Positions 18,778 to 26,796 of a DNA stretch of 64,000 bases are shown piece by piece. The notes beneath the pieces were generated by a model. That model saw only the letters and a list, made by a program, of their open reading frames with translations, had not been told where the DNA came from and did not search any database. The translations under genes and the position numbers were made by a program. Position 1 is the stretch's first letter; every line of letters begins with the position of its first letter. This stretch comes from Plantactinospora soyae. Its GTDB lineage: Bacteria; Actinomycetota; Actinomycetes; Mycobacteriales; Micromonosporaceae. The DNA lies in the NCBI RefSeq assembly GCF_014874095.1, contig NZ_JADBEB010000001.1:7812001-7876000 (forward strand), given 5' to 3'.

Positions 18778-20015
18778 GGTGCCATCGCGTCGACCACCCG
18801 CTCGCAGTCGGCGACGGTCTGCTTGGCGAACTCGCCCACCATCATCCCGCCGGTGATCAGCTGGAACTGGCCGTCCAATCTCGCCACCGCACCGGCGCCG
18901 GGCTGCGAGCGCCCGAGCGCCCCACCGAGCTGGCGCAGCTCCGCCGCCAGGAAGAGCGAGCTGCCGGAGTCCGCGCCGGCGACCTCGACCAGTCGGTCCA
19001 CGGCGGCCGGCGGCAGCTCGTCGAGCAACGCCGACTGCCCGCCACCTGGCGTGGGCTGCTCCGGATCCATGTGCAGCCGCGCCAGTGTCGCCGCTGGTAC
19101 CCGCCCGAAGGTGTCCAGCTCGGGTCCGAGGTCCCGCAGCGGCGCCAGGATCCGCTCCGCCTCGGCGTCGTCCGCCAGCACGGCGCCGTCGACGATCACC
19201 AACTGTCGACCCCGGAACGGCTCCGGGATCTCGGGGATCGGCGGGTACTGGAGGTGCCGGTACGACGTGGTGACCGCATCGGGCGCGTCGGCGGCCCAGC
19301 GCGCCCACCGGCTCAGCACCCGGTGCGCGTCCCGCAGGTCCCAGACGAGCATGCCGGCGTACGCGGTCTCGATCGGGTAGAGCGTGAACTCGATCGTGGT
19401 CACCACGCCGAAGTTGGCGCCGCCTCCGCCGCGTACCGCCCAGAACAGCTCCGGCTCGTGCTCGGCGTCGACCCGGGTCAGCGAGCCGTCCGCGGTGACC
19501 AGTTCGACCGCAGTCACGCTGTTGGCGGCCAGTCCCAGGGCCCGGCCGTACCAGCCCACTCCCCCGCCGAGCGAGTAGCCCACCACGCCGGTGTCCGGTG
19601 ACGAGCCGTGCAGGGCGGACAGGCCGTGCGCCGCCGCCGCTTCGATCACCGGCAGCCACAGGGCACCGGCCTCGACCCGGGCCCGGCGGGCGTCGGGGTC
19701 AATGTCGATTCGGCTCATCCCGGACATCCGCAGCAGCACGCTGTCGGTCAGGTCGCCGAGCGGGTGGGCGTTGTGCCCCGTACCGACCGGCGCGACGCGC
19801 AGCCCGGCGGAGGCGGCGGCCCGGACCACGGCCGCGACCTCCGCCGCACTGGTCGGGAAGGCCACTGCGGCGGGACGTAGATCGACGGCGAGCGCCCAGG
19901 TCGTCCGGGCACGGTCGTACTCCTCGTCGCCGGGCAGGAAGACGCCCCCGCCCGCCAGCCCGCGCAACGACGACACGCCCCCGGCCCTCTCCGACCGCGC
20001 GCTTTCGGTAGCCAC
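18621..20015 (-). CDS. FAD-binding oxidoreductase (berberine bridge enzyme-like)
   Basis: Flavoprotein oxidase of the VAO/PCMH fold, 464 residues. The FAD-binding region shows 'VAPVGTGHNAHPLGDL', whose histidine is the usual site of covalent 8-alpha FAD attachment, then 'SPDTGVVGYSLGGGVGWYGRALGL' and 'ELFWAVRGGGGANFGVVT'. The C-terminal BBE segment 'YLNFQEEAVDPSTGYDASTWDALLRLRKNADPAGLF' is conserved. Enzymes of this type oxidise sugars, alcohols or natural-product intermediates. GTG start. The divergent XRE regulator 203 bases away is the likely controller. Confidence 0.93.
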   Translation of the reverse strand: MATESARSERAGGVSSLRGLAGGGVFLPGDEEYDRARTTWALAVDLRPAAVAFPTSAAEVAAVVRAAASAGLRVAPVGTGHNAHPLGDLTDSVLLRMSGMSRIDIDPDARRARVEAGALWLPVIEAAAAHGLSALHGSSPDTGVVGYSLGGGVGWYGRALGLAANSVTAVELVTADGSLTRVDAEHEPELFWAVRGGGGANFGVVTTIEFTLYPIETAYAGMLVWDLRDAHRVLSRWARWAADAPDAVTTSYRHLQYPPIPEIPEPFRGRQLVIVDGAVLADDAEAERILAPLRDLGPELDTFGRVPAATLARLHMDPEQPTPGGGQSALLDELPPAAVDRLVEVAGADSGSSLFLAAELRQLGGALGRSQPGAGAVARLDGQFQLITGGMMVGEFAKQTVADCERVVDAMAPYSRGRQYLNFQEEAVDPSTGYDASTWDALLRLRKNADPAGLFQANHEIPHR

Positions 20016-20218
20016 TTGCTATTCCCCCCGGAAGTATTCAGGTCACACCAGACAGGCTGGTAACGGACAGACGTCCATCGGTCGTGCCGGCCAACTGTCG
20101 CCGAGCCGCGCTGCCGCTACCAGGGGAAAGCCTTGCCCTGGTTATTCCCGGTCGCCGACTGGTAAACGGCACGTCGACCCGACTTGGGGTCGGCGATTCT
20201 CGCGGGAACAATAGTGCG

Positions 20219-21058
20219 GTGAGTTCCGATAAACTGGCCTATTTCCTACGTGCCCGCCGCGCCGCGCTCCAACCCGACGAGATCGGCTTGGGCGCCCGGT
20301 CGCGCCGACGTACCGAGGGACTGCGACGTGAGGACGTCGCAGCGCTGGCCACCATGTCGACGGACTACTACCGCCGCCTGGAGCAGGCCCGTACCGGACC
20401 GCCCTCGCCGCAGATCCTGGACTCCATCGCGCGGGCCCTGCGGCTGACCGCCGACGAACGTGACTACCTGTACCGGGTCGCCGATCAGGAGCCGCCCGCA
20501 CGACCCACGGTCAGCCGGGAGGTCGCGCCGGCGCTGCAACAGCTCGTCGACGGGCTCGGCGACGCCCCGGCCCAGGTCATGACGATCCTCGGCGAGACGA
20601 TCGCCCAGAATCCGATGGCCGTCGCACTGCTCGGCGACCACTCGATCTACACCGGCGACGCCCGCTACACCACCTACCGCTGGTTCACCGACCCGGCCTC
20701 CCGGTCGATGCACCCGCCGGAGGACCACGAGGAGGAGAGCCGCGCCCGGGTGGCCGACCTGCGGGCGAGATCGGTGGACGGCGGCGACCCGGAGACCGAC
20801 CGACTTATCGGCACACTCCACGCCCGCAGCGCCGAATTCGCCCAGATGTGGCAGGAACAGAAGGTGGCGATCTGCCGGTCCGGCACCAAGACCCTGGTAC
20901 ACCCCGACACCGGGATGCTCGACCTGGAATGCCAGATCCTCAGAGCCGAGGGGCTCGGGCAGTTGCTCGTCACCTTCACGGCGGCACCGGGCAGCCGCGC
21001 GGCGGCACAGCTGCGCGAACTCTCCAGACCGAGCGGGGCGGAGCCGGTCAGAAGGTGA
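20219..21058 (+). CDS. XRE-family regulator with MmyB-like ligand domain
   Basis: 280-residue transcription factor. Residues 1-85 hold an XRE helix-turn-helix with the typical 'EGLRREDVAALATMSTDYYRRLEQ'. The remainder is the PAS-like MmyB ligand-binding domain ('QNPMAVALLGD', 'DPASRSMHPPEDHEEESRARVADLR'), which in homologues binds fatty acids. The GTG at 20219 is chosen because it begins just before the DNA-binding domain; an open frame upstream to 20084 encodes unconvincing sequence. Divergent from the FAD oxidase, which such regulators typically control. Confidence 0.9.
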   Translation: MSSDKLAYFLRARRAALQPDEIGLGARSRRRTEGLRREDVAALATMSTDYYRRLEQARTGPPSPQILDSIARALRLTADERDYLYRVADQEPPARPTVSREVAPALQQLVDGLGDAPAQVMTILGETIAQNPMAVALLGDHSIYTGDARYTTYRWFTDPASRSMHPPEDHEEESRARVADLRARSVDGGDPETDRLIGTLHARSAEFAQMWQEQKVAICRSGTKTLVHPDTGMLDLECQILRAEGLGQLLVTFTAAPGSRAAAQLRELSRPSGAEPVRR

Positions 21059-22316
21059 CCGGCAGGCTGCTCAGGCCCCGGGTCCGGAACGACGGCCGCC
21101 AGGCCAGCTCGGCCGGGTCGACCGCGAGCGCCAACCCGGGGAACCGACGCAGTACGGCGCCGATCGCGATCTGTGCCTCCAGCCGGGCCAGCGGCGCGCC
21201 GACGCAGTAGTGGATGCCGTGCCCCAGGCTGAGGTGCCCGTTGTCCGGCCGGCGTACGTCCAGCAGGTCCGGTTCGGCGAACCGCTCCGGGTCCCGGTTG
21301 GCGGTGGCGACGCAGAGCAGCACTGTCGCACCGGCCGGGATGGTGACCCCGCCGATGGAAAGATCGGTGAGCGGGAACCGGCGGAGCGCCACCGTTCCCG
21401 GCGGCTCGTAGCGGAGCAGTTCCTCGATCGCGGCCGGCGACGGCTCGGCGCCCTCCCTTACCGCGGCGAGCTGTTCCGGGTTGCGCAGCAGCGCGAGCAG
21501 GCCGGTACCGATCACGTGCACGGAGTTCTCGTAGCCGGCGAAGAGCACGAGGAAGGCGAGCGAGGTCAACTCCTCCTCGCTGAGCCGGTCGCCGTCCGAT
21601 CCGTCGCCCGTGTCGGTGCCGGTGCCGGGGTCGTCCGACCCGTCGTCGCGGGCCGCGATCATGGCGGTGAGCAGGTCGTCGCCCGGATTCCGCCGCTTCT
21701 CGGCGATCAGCCGGACCAGGAAGTCCTGTAGTTCCATGATCGCCCGCCCCCCGGCCCGGGGGTCGTCGGCGGGCGGCGCGATCATCACGTCGGTCCAGCC
21801 GCGCATCGCGGCCCGGTCGGCCTCCGGCACGCCGAGCAGGTCGGAGATGACCCTGACGGGTAACGGACCCGCGTACTCGGCGATCAGGTCCGCCTCGCCG
21901 TTCGGGGCGATCCGGTCGAGCAGTTCGGCCGCCGCAACCTCGATCTTGGGGCGCAACCGGGAGATCCGCTGCGGTCCGAACGCGTGCCGGACGAGCCGGC
22001 GGATCCGGCTGTGGTCCGGCGGGTCCATGTTCAGCAGGTTCGCGTCCAGGGCCGGCGGCAGCGAGAAGCCCTTCCAGCTACCGTCGCCGTTCGCCTTGTT
22101 CAGCGACAGCCTCGGATCGGCCAGCCCGGCGCGTACGTCGGCGTACCGGGTGACCAGCCACACCTTCGCGCCGTCCGGCAGGGTGATCTGGTGCACCGGC
22201 CCGGCCTCGCGCAGGGCGGCGAAGCCCGGATAGGGGTTCGCGATGAAGGCGGCGTCGAAGAGCGCGCCGGCGCTGGACGGGCGGGGCGGCGCGGCGGTAT
22301 CCGGCTGTCCGGTCAT
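21048..22316 (-). CDS. Cytochrome P450
   Basis: Soluble bacterial P450 of 422 residues, a haem monooxygenase. The haem ligand is C371 in 'LGHGIHYCVGAPLARLE'; the K-helix ExxR is 'EELLRYEP'; the I-helix reads 'LVLFAGYENSVH'. In the I-helix the acid of the conserved acid-alcohol pair is present (E) but the usual threonine is replaced by asparagine, which could change oxygen activation. No ferredoxin gene is adjacent. The gene converges on the XRE gene with an 11-base overlap of their 3' ends. Substrate unknown. Confidence 0.95.
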   Translation of the reverse strand: MTGQPDTAAPPRPSSAGALFDAAFIANPYPGFAALREAGPVHQITLPDGAKVWLVTRYADVRAGLADPRLSLNKANGDGSWKGFSLPPALDANLLNMDPPDHSRIRRLVRHAFGPQRISRLRPKIEVAAAELLDRIAPNGEADLIAEYAGPLPVRVISDLLGVPEADRAAMRGWTDVMIAPPADDPRAGGRAIMELQDFLVRLIAEKRRNPGDDLLTAMIAARDDGSDDPGTGTDTGDGSDGDRLSEEELTSLAFLVLFAGYENSVHVIGTGLLALLRNPEQLAAVREGAEPSPAAIEELLRYEPPGTVALRRFPLTDLSIGGVTIPAGATVLLCVATANRDPERFAEPDLLDVRRPDNGHLSLGHGIHYCVGAPLARLEAQIAIGAVLRRFPGLALAVDPAELAWRPSFRTRGLSSLPVTF

Positions 22317-22414
22317 TCCGCCAGATTACGCGCCGGTTGCCATCCGATCCGCCCCGGTCACGTCGCCGAGATGGGACCGGCGCGACCACTCGGGCCGCGC
22401 CGGTCCCACCCGGT

Positions 22415-22496
22415 CAGGTGCTCGGCTGACCAGCTGCTCAGCCAATCAGCTGCTCAGCTGATCAGGTGCTCAGCCGAGCAGAGGTGCTCAGCCGAT
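22415..22496. repeat. Tandem 16-bp repeat array
   Basis: Five near-copies of a 16-bp unit (CAGGTGCTCGGCTGAC, CAGCTGCTCAGCCAAT, CAGCTGCTCAGCTGAT, CAGGTGCTCAGCCGAG, then an 18-bp variant). They lie between the P450 and the sugar dehydrogenase gene, and the last copy includes the end of that gene. CAGCTG and GCTCAGC are themselves near-palindromic. Confidence 0.8.
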
Positions 22497-25331
22497 CAGG
22501 TCGAACCGTTCCCAGAGCCCGACCGAGGCGCGGTTGGCGATCAGTGGCGCCGCGCCACCGTTCTCCGCCGACACCAACTGGTTGTTGACCAGGGCGCGCA
22601 GGCTCACGCTCCCGTCGGAGTTGGCCACGAGCCGGAAGGTCTGCGCCGTCCCGATGCTGGTGCCGTTGGCGATCAGCGGGGACGTCGCGTTGGGCGCGGT
22701 CACCAGCAACCCGTTGGCCCTCGCCCGCAGCGCGATGTTGCCGCCGCCCGCGTCGAGCCGCTCGAACTGCTCCCAGGGCCCGATCGCGGCCCGGTTGGCG
22801 ATCAGCGGCGCGGCACCCGCGTTGTCGGCCGCGACGTACTGGCCGTTGGCGTGGGCCCGCAGGCTGATCACCGGGCCGGGACCGGGGCCGCCGGCCGTAC
22901 CGGTGGTGAAGGTGAAGGCGTCGACGTCGAACAGGTTGCCGGCACCGCCCTTGAACACCAGGAACAGGCTGGTCGAGGCGGCCGGCTGGTTGCTCAGCGC
23001 CGTGGAGACGTTGGCGAAGGTGTCCCAGCTACCGGTGTTCGGTACGGCGACGGTGCCGAGCAGGGTGCCGGTGGCCGAGCCGGCCCGTACCTCGATGGTG
23101 CCGCCGGGGCCGCCCGAGGAGACCCGGGCCTCGAACCGGGTCGCGTTCGCCAGCAGGTACGGCTGGTACGCAATCCAGTCGTTGTTGTCGATGAATCCGG
23201 CGGTCCGGCCACCCTCGGCCGCAGCGTGCTCGGCGACCTGCACCCCGCCGGACTGGCTGCCGAAGTGCTCGCCCTGACGGTGCTTCGGTTGCAGCGTACG
23301 GCTGCTGTTCGAGGTGAGCCCGCCGTTGTCGGTGTACGAGGCGTTGAAGACCCCGTAGATGTTCGCCGCCACGTCGTGTTCACCGTCGAGCGGTACGGCG
23401 ATGGAGCCGCTGCACCCGTTGACGGAGGTGATCTCGTGGGCGTGGCTGTCGTGCCCGAGCGCGTACGCGACGCGTACCCGGGAGCAGTTGATCGTGCCGT
23501 CCTCCGGGTCGCTCACCGTGACCTGGAACGGGATGGTGTCACCGAAGTTGAACAGTTGCCCGTTGGCCGGCAGGTTCAGCGTCACCGTCGGCGCGGCGTT
23601 GCCGACCGTCACCACCAGGCTTGCCGTCGCCGACAGCCCGGTCGGGTCGGTGACCCGCAGCGTCGGGGTGTACCTCCCGTTCGTGGTGTACGTCTTCGTC
23701 GGGTTGGCCGCCGTCGAGGTGGTGCCGTCGCCGAAGGTCCACAGGTAGCTCAACGCCCCACCCTCGGGGTCCGAGCTGCCCGCCGAGGAGAAGTTCACGG
23801 TCAGCGGGCTCGGTCCGGAGGTGCGGTTGGCCGTGGCGACCGCAATCGGGCTGCGGTTCCCGCCGCCGATGTACTCGATCCGGAACAGCGCCTGGTTGTT
23901 GTTGTTCGTGCCGTAGTCGAGCACGTAGAGGGCGCCGTCCGGGCCGAACGCCATGTCCATCACCTGGGTGCCGGTCCACGGGAACGCGGAGATCTCCCCG
24001 GGCGAGCCGTCGGAGTTGACCGCGATCGCCTTGATCCAGCGCCGGCCGTACTCGCCGGCGAAGTAGCGGCCGTTCATCGAGGCCGGGAACTTGACGCCGG
24101 AGTTCAGGTTGGCGTCGTACCGGTAGACCGGGCCGCCCATCGGGGACTCGGAGCCGCCGCCGAACTCTGGAGGCGAGCCCGCGTCGCCGTACTTGATCCA
24201 GCTCGCCCTGGCCGGCGGCAGCGTGGTCAGACCGGTGTTCCGGAACGAGTTGTTGGTCGGGCCGCCCGCGCAGTTGTACTTGCCCGCCGAAGGGCCGGAC
24301 GGGAACGTGTACTCGTTGTACGTCTCGGCGGTGGTGTTCGTCCCGGTGCAGTACGGCCAGCCGTAGTTGCCCGGCCCGGTGATCCGGTTGAACTCCACCT
24401 GGCCGCCCGGTCCCCGGTTGGCGTCGCCGACTCCGGCGTCCGGGCCGTAGTCGCCGAGGTAGACGATGCCGGTCGCCCGGTCGACGTTCATCCGGAACGG
24501 GTTGCGGAACCCCATGGCGTAGATCTCGGGCCGGGTTCCGGCGGTGCCGGGGGCGAACAGGTTGCCGGCCGGAACCGTGTAGCTGCCGTCCGGCTGCGGC
24601 TTGATCCGCAGCACCTTGCCCCGCAGGTCGTTGGTGTTGCCGGAGGACCGCTGGGCGTCGAACTGCGGGTTCCGGTTGGTCCGCTCGTCGATCGGGGTGT
24701 ACGAGTTCGACTCGAACGGGTTCGTGTCGTCGCCGGTGGTCAGGTAGAGGTTGCCGGCCGCGTCGAAGTCGAGGTCGCCGCCGACGTGACAGCACTGGCC
24801 CCGGTCGTTCGGCACCTGGAGGACGATCCGCTCGCTGCCCAGGTTGAGGGTGTCGTCGGCGTTCATGGTGAACCGGGACAGCCGCAGGTGCCCCTTCCAC
24901 CGCTCGAAGTCGGCTGCGGTACCGGTGGTCGGGGCGTCACCGGCCGGGGTGCTCAACGTCGGCGAGTAGTAGAGGTAGACGTACCGGTTGCTGGCGAAGT
25001 TCGGGTCGGCGGCGACGCCCTGCAACCCCTCCTCGTCGTGGGTGTAGACCGGGATGTTGCCGGCGACCTTGGTGTTGCCGGCGGCGTCGGTCACCCGGAC
25101 CGTGCCGTTGCGGGCGGTGTGCACGACCGAGCGGTTCGGCAGCACGGCCAGCGACATCGCCTCGCCGAGTTCGGCCGAGCCGGTGGCCAGGGTGACCTGC
25201 TGGTAGTCGGCGGCGGGGATCGGGTCCGCGTGGGCGGCCGACGGCGCGACGGCCACCGCCAGGGCCACGCTCGCGGCCGTCGTGCCGACCGCGACGAGCA
25301 GCCGGGCGGGGCGCCGAGGTTGCGGGAACAT
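22488..25331 (-). CDS. Secreted PQQ-type sugar dehydrogenase with PKD, CBM6 and beta-trefoil domains
   Basis: Secreted multidomain protein of 947 residues. A signal peptide (1 to about 35, ending 'SAAHADP') precedes a six-bladed glucose/sorbosone dehydrogenase domain, residues about 45-485 ('GLQGVAADPNFASNRYVYLYY', 'CCHVGGDLDFDAAGNLYLTTGD', 'EIYAMGFRNPFRMNVD'). A PKD domain (about 491-575), an Ig-like domain with one cysteine pair (about 576-690), a CBM6-like module (about 692-807) and a beta-trefoil lectin/fascin-like domain (about 818-947) follow. It likely oxidises sugars on polysaccharide. ATG at 25331 has AAAGGA upstream; the frame stays open much further but is non-coding there. It is last of a three-gene set sharing the trefoil. 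Confidence 0.92.
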   Translation of the reverse strand: MFPQPRRPARLLVAVGTTAASVALAVAVAPSAAHADPIPAADYQQVTLATGSAELGEAMSLAVLPNRSVVHTARNGTVRVTDAAGNTKVAGNIPVYTHDEEGLQGVAADPNFASNRYVYLYYSPTLSTPAGDAPTTGTAADFERWKGHLRLSRFTMNADDTLNLGSERIVLQVPNDRGQCCHVGGDLDFDAAGNLYLTTGDDTNPFESNSYTPIDERTNRNPQFDAQRSSGNTNDLRGKVLRIKPQPDGSYTVPAGNLFAPGTAGTRPEIYAMGFRNPFRMNVDRATGIVYLGDYGPDAGVGDANRGPGGQVEFNRITGPGNYGWPYCTGTNTTAETYNEYTFPSGPSAGKYNCAGGPTNNSFRNTGLTTLPPARASWIKYGDAGSPPEFGGGSESPMGGPVYRYDANLNSGVKFPASMNGRYFAGEYGRRWIKAIAVNSDGSPGEISAFPWTGTQVMDMAFGPDGALYVLDYGTNNNNQALFRIEYIGGGNRSPIAVATANRTSGPSPLTVNFSSAGSSDPEGGALSYLWTFGDGTTSTAANPTKTYTTNGRYTPTLRVTDPTGLSATASLVVTVGNAAPTVTLNLPANGQLFNFGDTIPFQVTVSDPEDGTINCSRVRVAYALGHDSHAHEITSVNGCSGSIAVPLDGEHDVAANIYGVFNASYTDNGGLTSNSSRTLQPKHRQGEHFGSQSGGVQVAEHAAAEGGRTAGFIDNNDWIAYQPYLLANATRFEARVSSGGPGGTIEVRAGSATGTLLGTVAVPNTGSWDTFANVSTALSNQPAASTSLFLVFKGGAGNLFDVDAFTFTTGTAGGPGPGPVISLRAHANGQYVAADNAGAAPLIANRAAIGPWEQFERLDAGGGNIALRARANGLLVTAPNATSPLIANGTSIGTAQTFRLVANSDGSVSLRALVNNQLVSAENGGAAPLIANRASVGLWERFDLIG

Positions 25332-25519
25332 GGTCGTCCTTTCTCGACGGTCGGCGGGCCGGCCCGCGATCGCGGGCCGGGACCGACCGTGGGGGGTGGC
25401 GGGGATGCGGGGGTACGCCGGGTCGGCCGACCGGTGGGCGGGGTCGGCCGACCCGGGCAGGTGTGCTGGGGCCGGCGGCTCGGCCGGGGGTGCCGAGGGG
25501 ATTCGCCGGGGTGCGGGGA

Positions 25520-26692
25520 TCAGCCGGTGACCAGGTCGAACTTCTCCCAGGGGCCGACCGTGGTCCGGTTGGCGATCAACGCGGCGGCGCCGCCGTTCTC
25601 CGCGACGACGTACCGGTTGTTGGCCAGGGAGCGCAGGCTGACCGTGCCATCGGAGTTGCGGAGCAGCGCGAACGTCTCCCAGCCGCCGGCCGCGCCCCGG
25701 TTGGCGATCAGCGGGGAGGCACCGGCCGCCTCGGCACAGACGTACGTGTTGCCGGCCCGGAACCGCAGTGCCACGTTGCCGCCGCCGAGGTCGACCAGGT
25801 CGAACCGGGTGGTGGCGCCGATCGCGGCCTGGTTGGCGATCAGCGGGGTGGTGGCGTTGGCCGCGCTGACGTACCGGTTGTTGGCCCGGGCACGCAGGTT
25901 GCTGGCGCCGGCCGGCGGCTCGACCACCCGGGGCGAGCAGTCCGCGGCCACCGCACCCGCCGCGATCTGGATCCCGCCGAGCAGCATCCGGGTGAAGTTC
26001 GAATCCGTGTACGTCGCCTCGGTGTGCCCGAGCCCGGTGTACCAGGCCCGGCCGCCGCCGTACGCCTGACACCAGGTGATCGGGTGGTCCCCGCCCATGC
26101 TGCCGCCGCTGTACGACGACTCGTCGAGATTCGCCAGCACCCGCACGTTGGGCCGGGGGTTGGTCCGGTAGTCGTACCACTCGTCGGTGCGGGGCCAGGT
26201 CGCCGGCAGGTGTGCCGTGGACGGATTCGTCCGGTCCTCGACCCGGATGGTGGCCTGCTGGGTCGCCGGATGCGAGCTGAAGTACGCCCCGACGAGCCCG
26301 CCGTACCAGGGCCAGTCGTACTCGGTGTCGGCGGCGGCGTGCACGCCGACGTACCCGCCGCCGGCGGCGACGTACGACTGGAATGCCGTCTGCTGGGTGG
26401 CGTTCAGTACGTCACCGGTGGTGGAGAGCCAGACGACCGCCTGGTACTGGGCGAGGTTGCCGGTGGTGAACGCCCCGGCGTCCTCGGTGGCGGTCACCGT
26501 GAACCCGTTGGCGGCGCCGAGCTGCCGGATCGCGGCGATGCCGTTCGGGATGGACGAGTGCCGGAAGCCGGCGGTCTTGCTGAACACCAGCACGTTGGTC
26601 AGCGGTGCGGCCGAGGCCGGGGTCGGGGCGACGCCCAGGGCGGCCAGCAGTACGGCCAGGACGACGAACAACGTCTGCGCACGGGTACGCAT
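25520..26692 (-). CDS. Secreted ThuA-like protein with beta-trefoil domain
   Basis: Secreted protein of 390 residues. A signal peptide ('TLFVVLAVLLAALGVAPTPASA') is followed by a ThuA-like glutamine-amidotransferase-fold domain, residues about 33-255 ('VLVFSKTAGFRHSSIPNGIAAI', 'GGGYVGVHAAADTEYDWPWYGGLVGAYFSSHP', 'GRAWYTGLGH'). ThuA is linked to trehalose or disaccharide utilisation, with the exact reaction unsettled. The C-terminal ~125 residues are a beta-trefoil nearly repeated in both neighbours. In many actinomycetes ThuA and the PQQ sugar dehydrogenase domain are fused in one protein; here they are adjacent separate genes. Confidence 0.9.
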   Translation of the reverse strand: MRTRAQTLFVVLAVLLAALGVAPTPASAAPLTNVLVFSKTAGFRHSSIPNGIAAIRQLGAANGFTVTATEDAGAFTTGNLAQYQAVVWLSTTGDVLNATQQTAFQSYVAAGGGYVGVHAAADTEYDWPWYGGLVGAYFSSHPATQQATIRVEDRTNPSTAHLPATWPRTDEWYDYRTNPRPNVRVLANLDESSYSGGSMGGDHPITWCQAYGGGRAWYTGLGHTEATYTDSNFTRMLLGGIQIAAGAVAADCSPRVVEPPAGASNLRARANNRYVSAANATTPLIANQAAIGATTRFDLVDLGGGNVALRFRAGNTYVCAEAAGASPLIANRGAAGGWETFALLRNSDGTVSLRSLANNRYVVAENGGAAALIANRTTVGPWEKFDLVTG

Positions 26693-26796
26693 GATCTGCT
26701 CTCCTCGCGTCGAGCGGGTGGGGGTAGGGGTGGTGGCGGGGAGTGCGGGCCCACCCGCCGCCCGTTCGGGTCGGTCGGCGAGTGGGCCGGAACCGG

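Noticed and set aside
21984-26069. 1361-residue plus-strand open frame
   Set aside because: Antisense to the P450, sugar dehydrogenase and ThuA genes, spanning gene boundaries without any domain.
25332-26180. Upstream extension of the sugar dehydrogenase frame
   Set aside because: The frame is open but the extension overlaps the ThuA gene and precedes a good signal peptide with its own ribosome binding site at 25331.
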